Below are positions 5,180-6,194 of a stretch of DNA of 6,194 nucleotides, in pieces. A program made the translations under genes and the position numbers. The notes under the pieces were generated by a model. That model did not search any database. It had not been told where the DNA came from and worked only from the letters and a program-made list of their open reading frames with translations. The stretch comes from Adhaeribacter sp. (lineage in GTDB: Bacteria > Bacteroidota > Bacteroidia > Cytophagales > Hymenobacteraceae): assembly GCA_028288395.1 (NCBI GenBank), contig JAQBNV010000233.1, positions 1 to 6,194 on the forward strand, in the 5' to 3' direction. How positions within the stretch are numbered: the first letter of the stretch is position 1; each line of letters starts with the position of its first letter.

Positions 5180-5818
5180 ATGAAAAATAAGCCTGAACCC
5201 CTGGAAACCATAGCCGAAATCAGGTCGTTGATGGAGCGGTCTTCCCGGTTTATTTCGCTCAGCGGGTTATCGGGCGTTTTTGCGGGTATTTTTGCCCTAA
5301 TGGGCACAGCCGCCGTTGCTATCCGGTTCCGGCTATCTTTTACCATGGAAGAATATTATACCCGCGCAACGCTTAACTCCGGGGTGCCCGATGCCAAATT
5401 TTTTATCTTCCTGTTCGGTGTAGCCCTGCTGGTGCTGGTGGCGTCGGTGGGAGTGGCAATTTTTTTAACCACCCGGCGCGCCCGCAAACACAACCTGCCT
5501 GTCTGGGATAAAACGGCACAGCGGGTGGTCTGGAACATGTTTATTCCTTTATCGGCGGGCGGCATATTTTGTTTGATTCTGCTGGAGCACGGCATATTTA
5601 CCCTCATTGCCCCGGCTACGCTGCTATTTTACGGCCTGGCTTTACTCAATACCAGTAAATATACTTATCCCGATGTGCGGTATCTGGCGCTGAGCGAAAT
5701 TTCGCTGGGTTTATTAGCGTCTTTTCTGGTAAGTTACGGGTTGTTTTTCTGGGCCATTGGGTTTGGTGTTTTACACATCTTTTACGGTGCCCGTATGTAC
5801 CAAAAATACGAGCGATGA
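5180..5818 (+). CDS. Six-helix integral membrane protein of unknown function, paired with a winged-helix regulator
   Basis: The product is 212 residues. A charged cytoplasmic N-terminus (ETIAEIRSLMERSSRF, residues 9-24) precedes membrane segments at about 25-48, 74-97, 117-135, 139-156, 168-185 and 186-203. Between segments 2 and 3 lies a basic loop, TTRRARKHNLPVWD (97-110). The C-terminal block has LLNTSKYT (155-162), DVRYLALSEISLGLL (165-179) and GFGVLHIFYGARMYQKYE. Similar proteins occur beside winged-helix regulators in Bacteroidota and carry no assigned function. The start at 5180 is supported by GAGG just upstream (5175-5178), although the spacing is very tight. Its TGA overlaps the next gene's ATG (ATGA), so the two are translationally coupled. 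No enzyme motif is visible; a sensor or partner role is only a guess. Confidence 0.85.
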   Translation: MKNKPEPLETIAEIRSLMERSSRFISLSGLSGVFAGIFALMGTAAVAIRFRLSFTMEEYYTRATLNSGVPDAKFFIFLFGVALLVLVASVGVAIFLTTRRARKHNLPVWDKTAQRVVWNMFIPLSAGGIFCLILLEHGIFTLIAPATLLFYGLALLNTSKYTYPDVRYLALSEISLGLLASFLVSYGLFFWAIGFGVLHIFYGARMYQKYER

Positions 5819-6111
5819 ATTGGGTTGGGGAATTAAACAAAGCATTTGAGAGTCGGATCCGGTTAGGAATTATGTCGGTGCTGTTGGTGAACGACTGGAT
5901 GGAATTTACGGAACTGAAAGAAATATTGCAGGTAACCGATGGTAATCTGGCCAGTCATTTGTCGGCCCTCGAAAAGCAGCAATTTATTCAGGTGCGCAAA
6001 CAATTTATCGGTAAAAAACCGAATACATCTTACGCCGTAACGCTCACCGGCCAGAAAGCTTTCGACCAACATTTGAATGCCCTGGAACAACTCATTAAAA
6101 CCCGGGAGTAA
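5815..6111 (+). CDS. Small winged-helix DNA-binding transcriptional regulator (MarR/ArsR-like fold)
   Basis: The product is 98 residues, a single winged-helix domain. FESRIRLGIMSVLL (11-24) forms the first helix, FTELKEILQV (31-40) the second, and TDGNLASHLSALEKQQFI (41-58) the recognition helix. VRKQFIGKKPNTSYAVTLTG (60-79) forms the beta wing, with a basic GKKP tip, and a C-terminal helix follows. The pattern D-G-N-L-x-S-H-L-x-x-L-E with the K-P-x-T-x-Y wing is characteristic of the stand-alone 'winged helix DNA-binding domain' regulators common in Bacteroidota (PF13601-like). There is no ligand or metal site of ArsR type (no paired Cys). The ATG at 5815 overlaps the upstream stop by four bases, giving translational coupling to the membrane protein. 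It probably acts as a dimer and may control its own operon. Confidence 0.9.
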   Translation: MNWVGELNKAFESRIRLGIMSVLLVNDWMEFTELKEILQVTDGNLASHLSALEKQQFIQVRKQFIGKKPNTSYAVTLTGQKAFDQHLNALEQLIKTRE

Positions 6112-6175
6112 GAACAGAAATCATACTGATTTTTAATAGCGTTTAATAAGAGATTCTGCTTTGATTTAACAAACT

Positions 6176-6184
6176 GGAGAAAGG
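6176..6184 (+). promoter_or_regulatory. Possible ribosome binding site for a gene beyond the right edge
   Basis: GGAGAAAGG is followed by TTAAATAATT to the window end. If a start codon lies just beyond the edge, the spacing would suit a Shine-Dalgarno, and the gap of about 83 bases after the regulator would fit continuation of the same operon. In Bacteroidota, regulators of this kind are often followed by another membrane protein gene such as creD, but nothing in the window shows which gene it is. Confidence 0.3.
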
Positions 6185-6194
6185 TTAAATAATT

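Noticed and set aside
5173..5190. Five-codon ORF (MRHEK) overlapping the start of the membrane-protein gene
   Set aside because: Too short to judge. It could be a leader peptide, but it has no ribosome binding site of its own, and an ATG this close to a start arises easily by chance.

Overview
The window looks like chromosomal sequence from a Bacteroidota bacterium. The best guess is a Cytophagales member of the Hymenobacter/Adhaeribacter/Pontibacter type. This rests on protein-family content (DUF4126-type protein, DUF4197, LEA type 2, a winged-helix regulator typical of this phylum), on mostly weak or absent Shine-Dalgarno sequences, on a TAnnTTTG-like -7 element, and on moderately GC-rich genes between AT-rich spacers. 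The genus is inference. No rRNA, tRNA, CRISPR array or intact mobile element was seen.

Layout. (1) Bases 2-290, plus strand: an internal piece of a DUF885 family protein stops abruptly, and a different reading frame continues into what looks like the last ~30 residues of a family 53 glycoside hydrolase (galactanase type). This looks like a deletion scar or a misassembly, not a working gene. (2) 291-627: spacer with a strong palindrome (377-402) and the minus-strand terminator of the next gene (563-594). (3) 628-1659, minus: Gfo/Idh/MocA-type NAD(P)-dependent sugar oxidoreductase. (4) 1660-2005: divergent promoter region with an exact -7 element and an overlapping inverted repeat. (5) 2006-2485, plus: small multi-pass membrane protein of DUF4126 type. 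(6) 2486-2862: GGCC-rich hairpins and direct repeats, plus a probable decayed, frameshifted small membrane-protein gene on the minus strand. (7) 2863-3588, minus: exported DUF4197 protein. (8) 3864-4775, plus: membrane-anchored protein with two LEA type 2 domains; the start is corrected from an upstream GTG to an ATG. (9) 4776-5179: spacer ending in a promoter-like region with a short palindrome. (10) 5180-5818 and 5815-6111, plus: a six-helix membrane protein overlapping by four bases (ATGA) with a small winged-helix regulator. A possible ribosome binding site for a further gene lies at the right edge.

How the genes work together. Most are single-gene units that alternate in strand, so the window is not one pathway. 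The exception is the membrane protein/winged-helix pair, which is almost certainly co-transcribed and translationally coupled and may form a regulatory unit. The sugar oxidoreductase and the galactanase-like tail both fit glycan metabolism, but nothing ties them together functionally.
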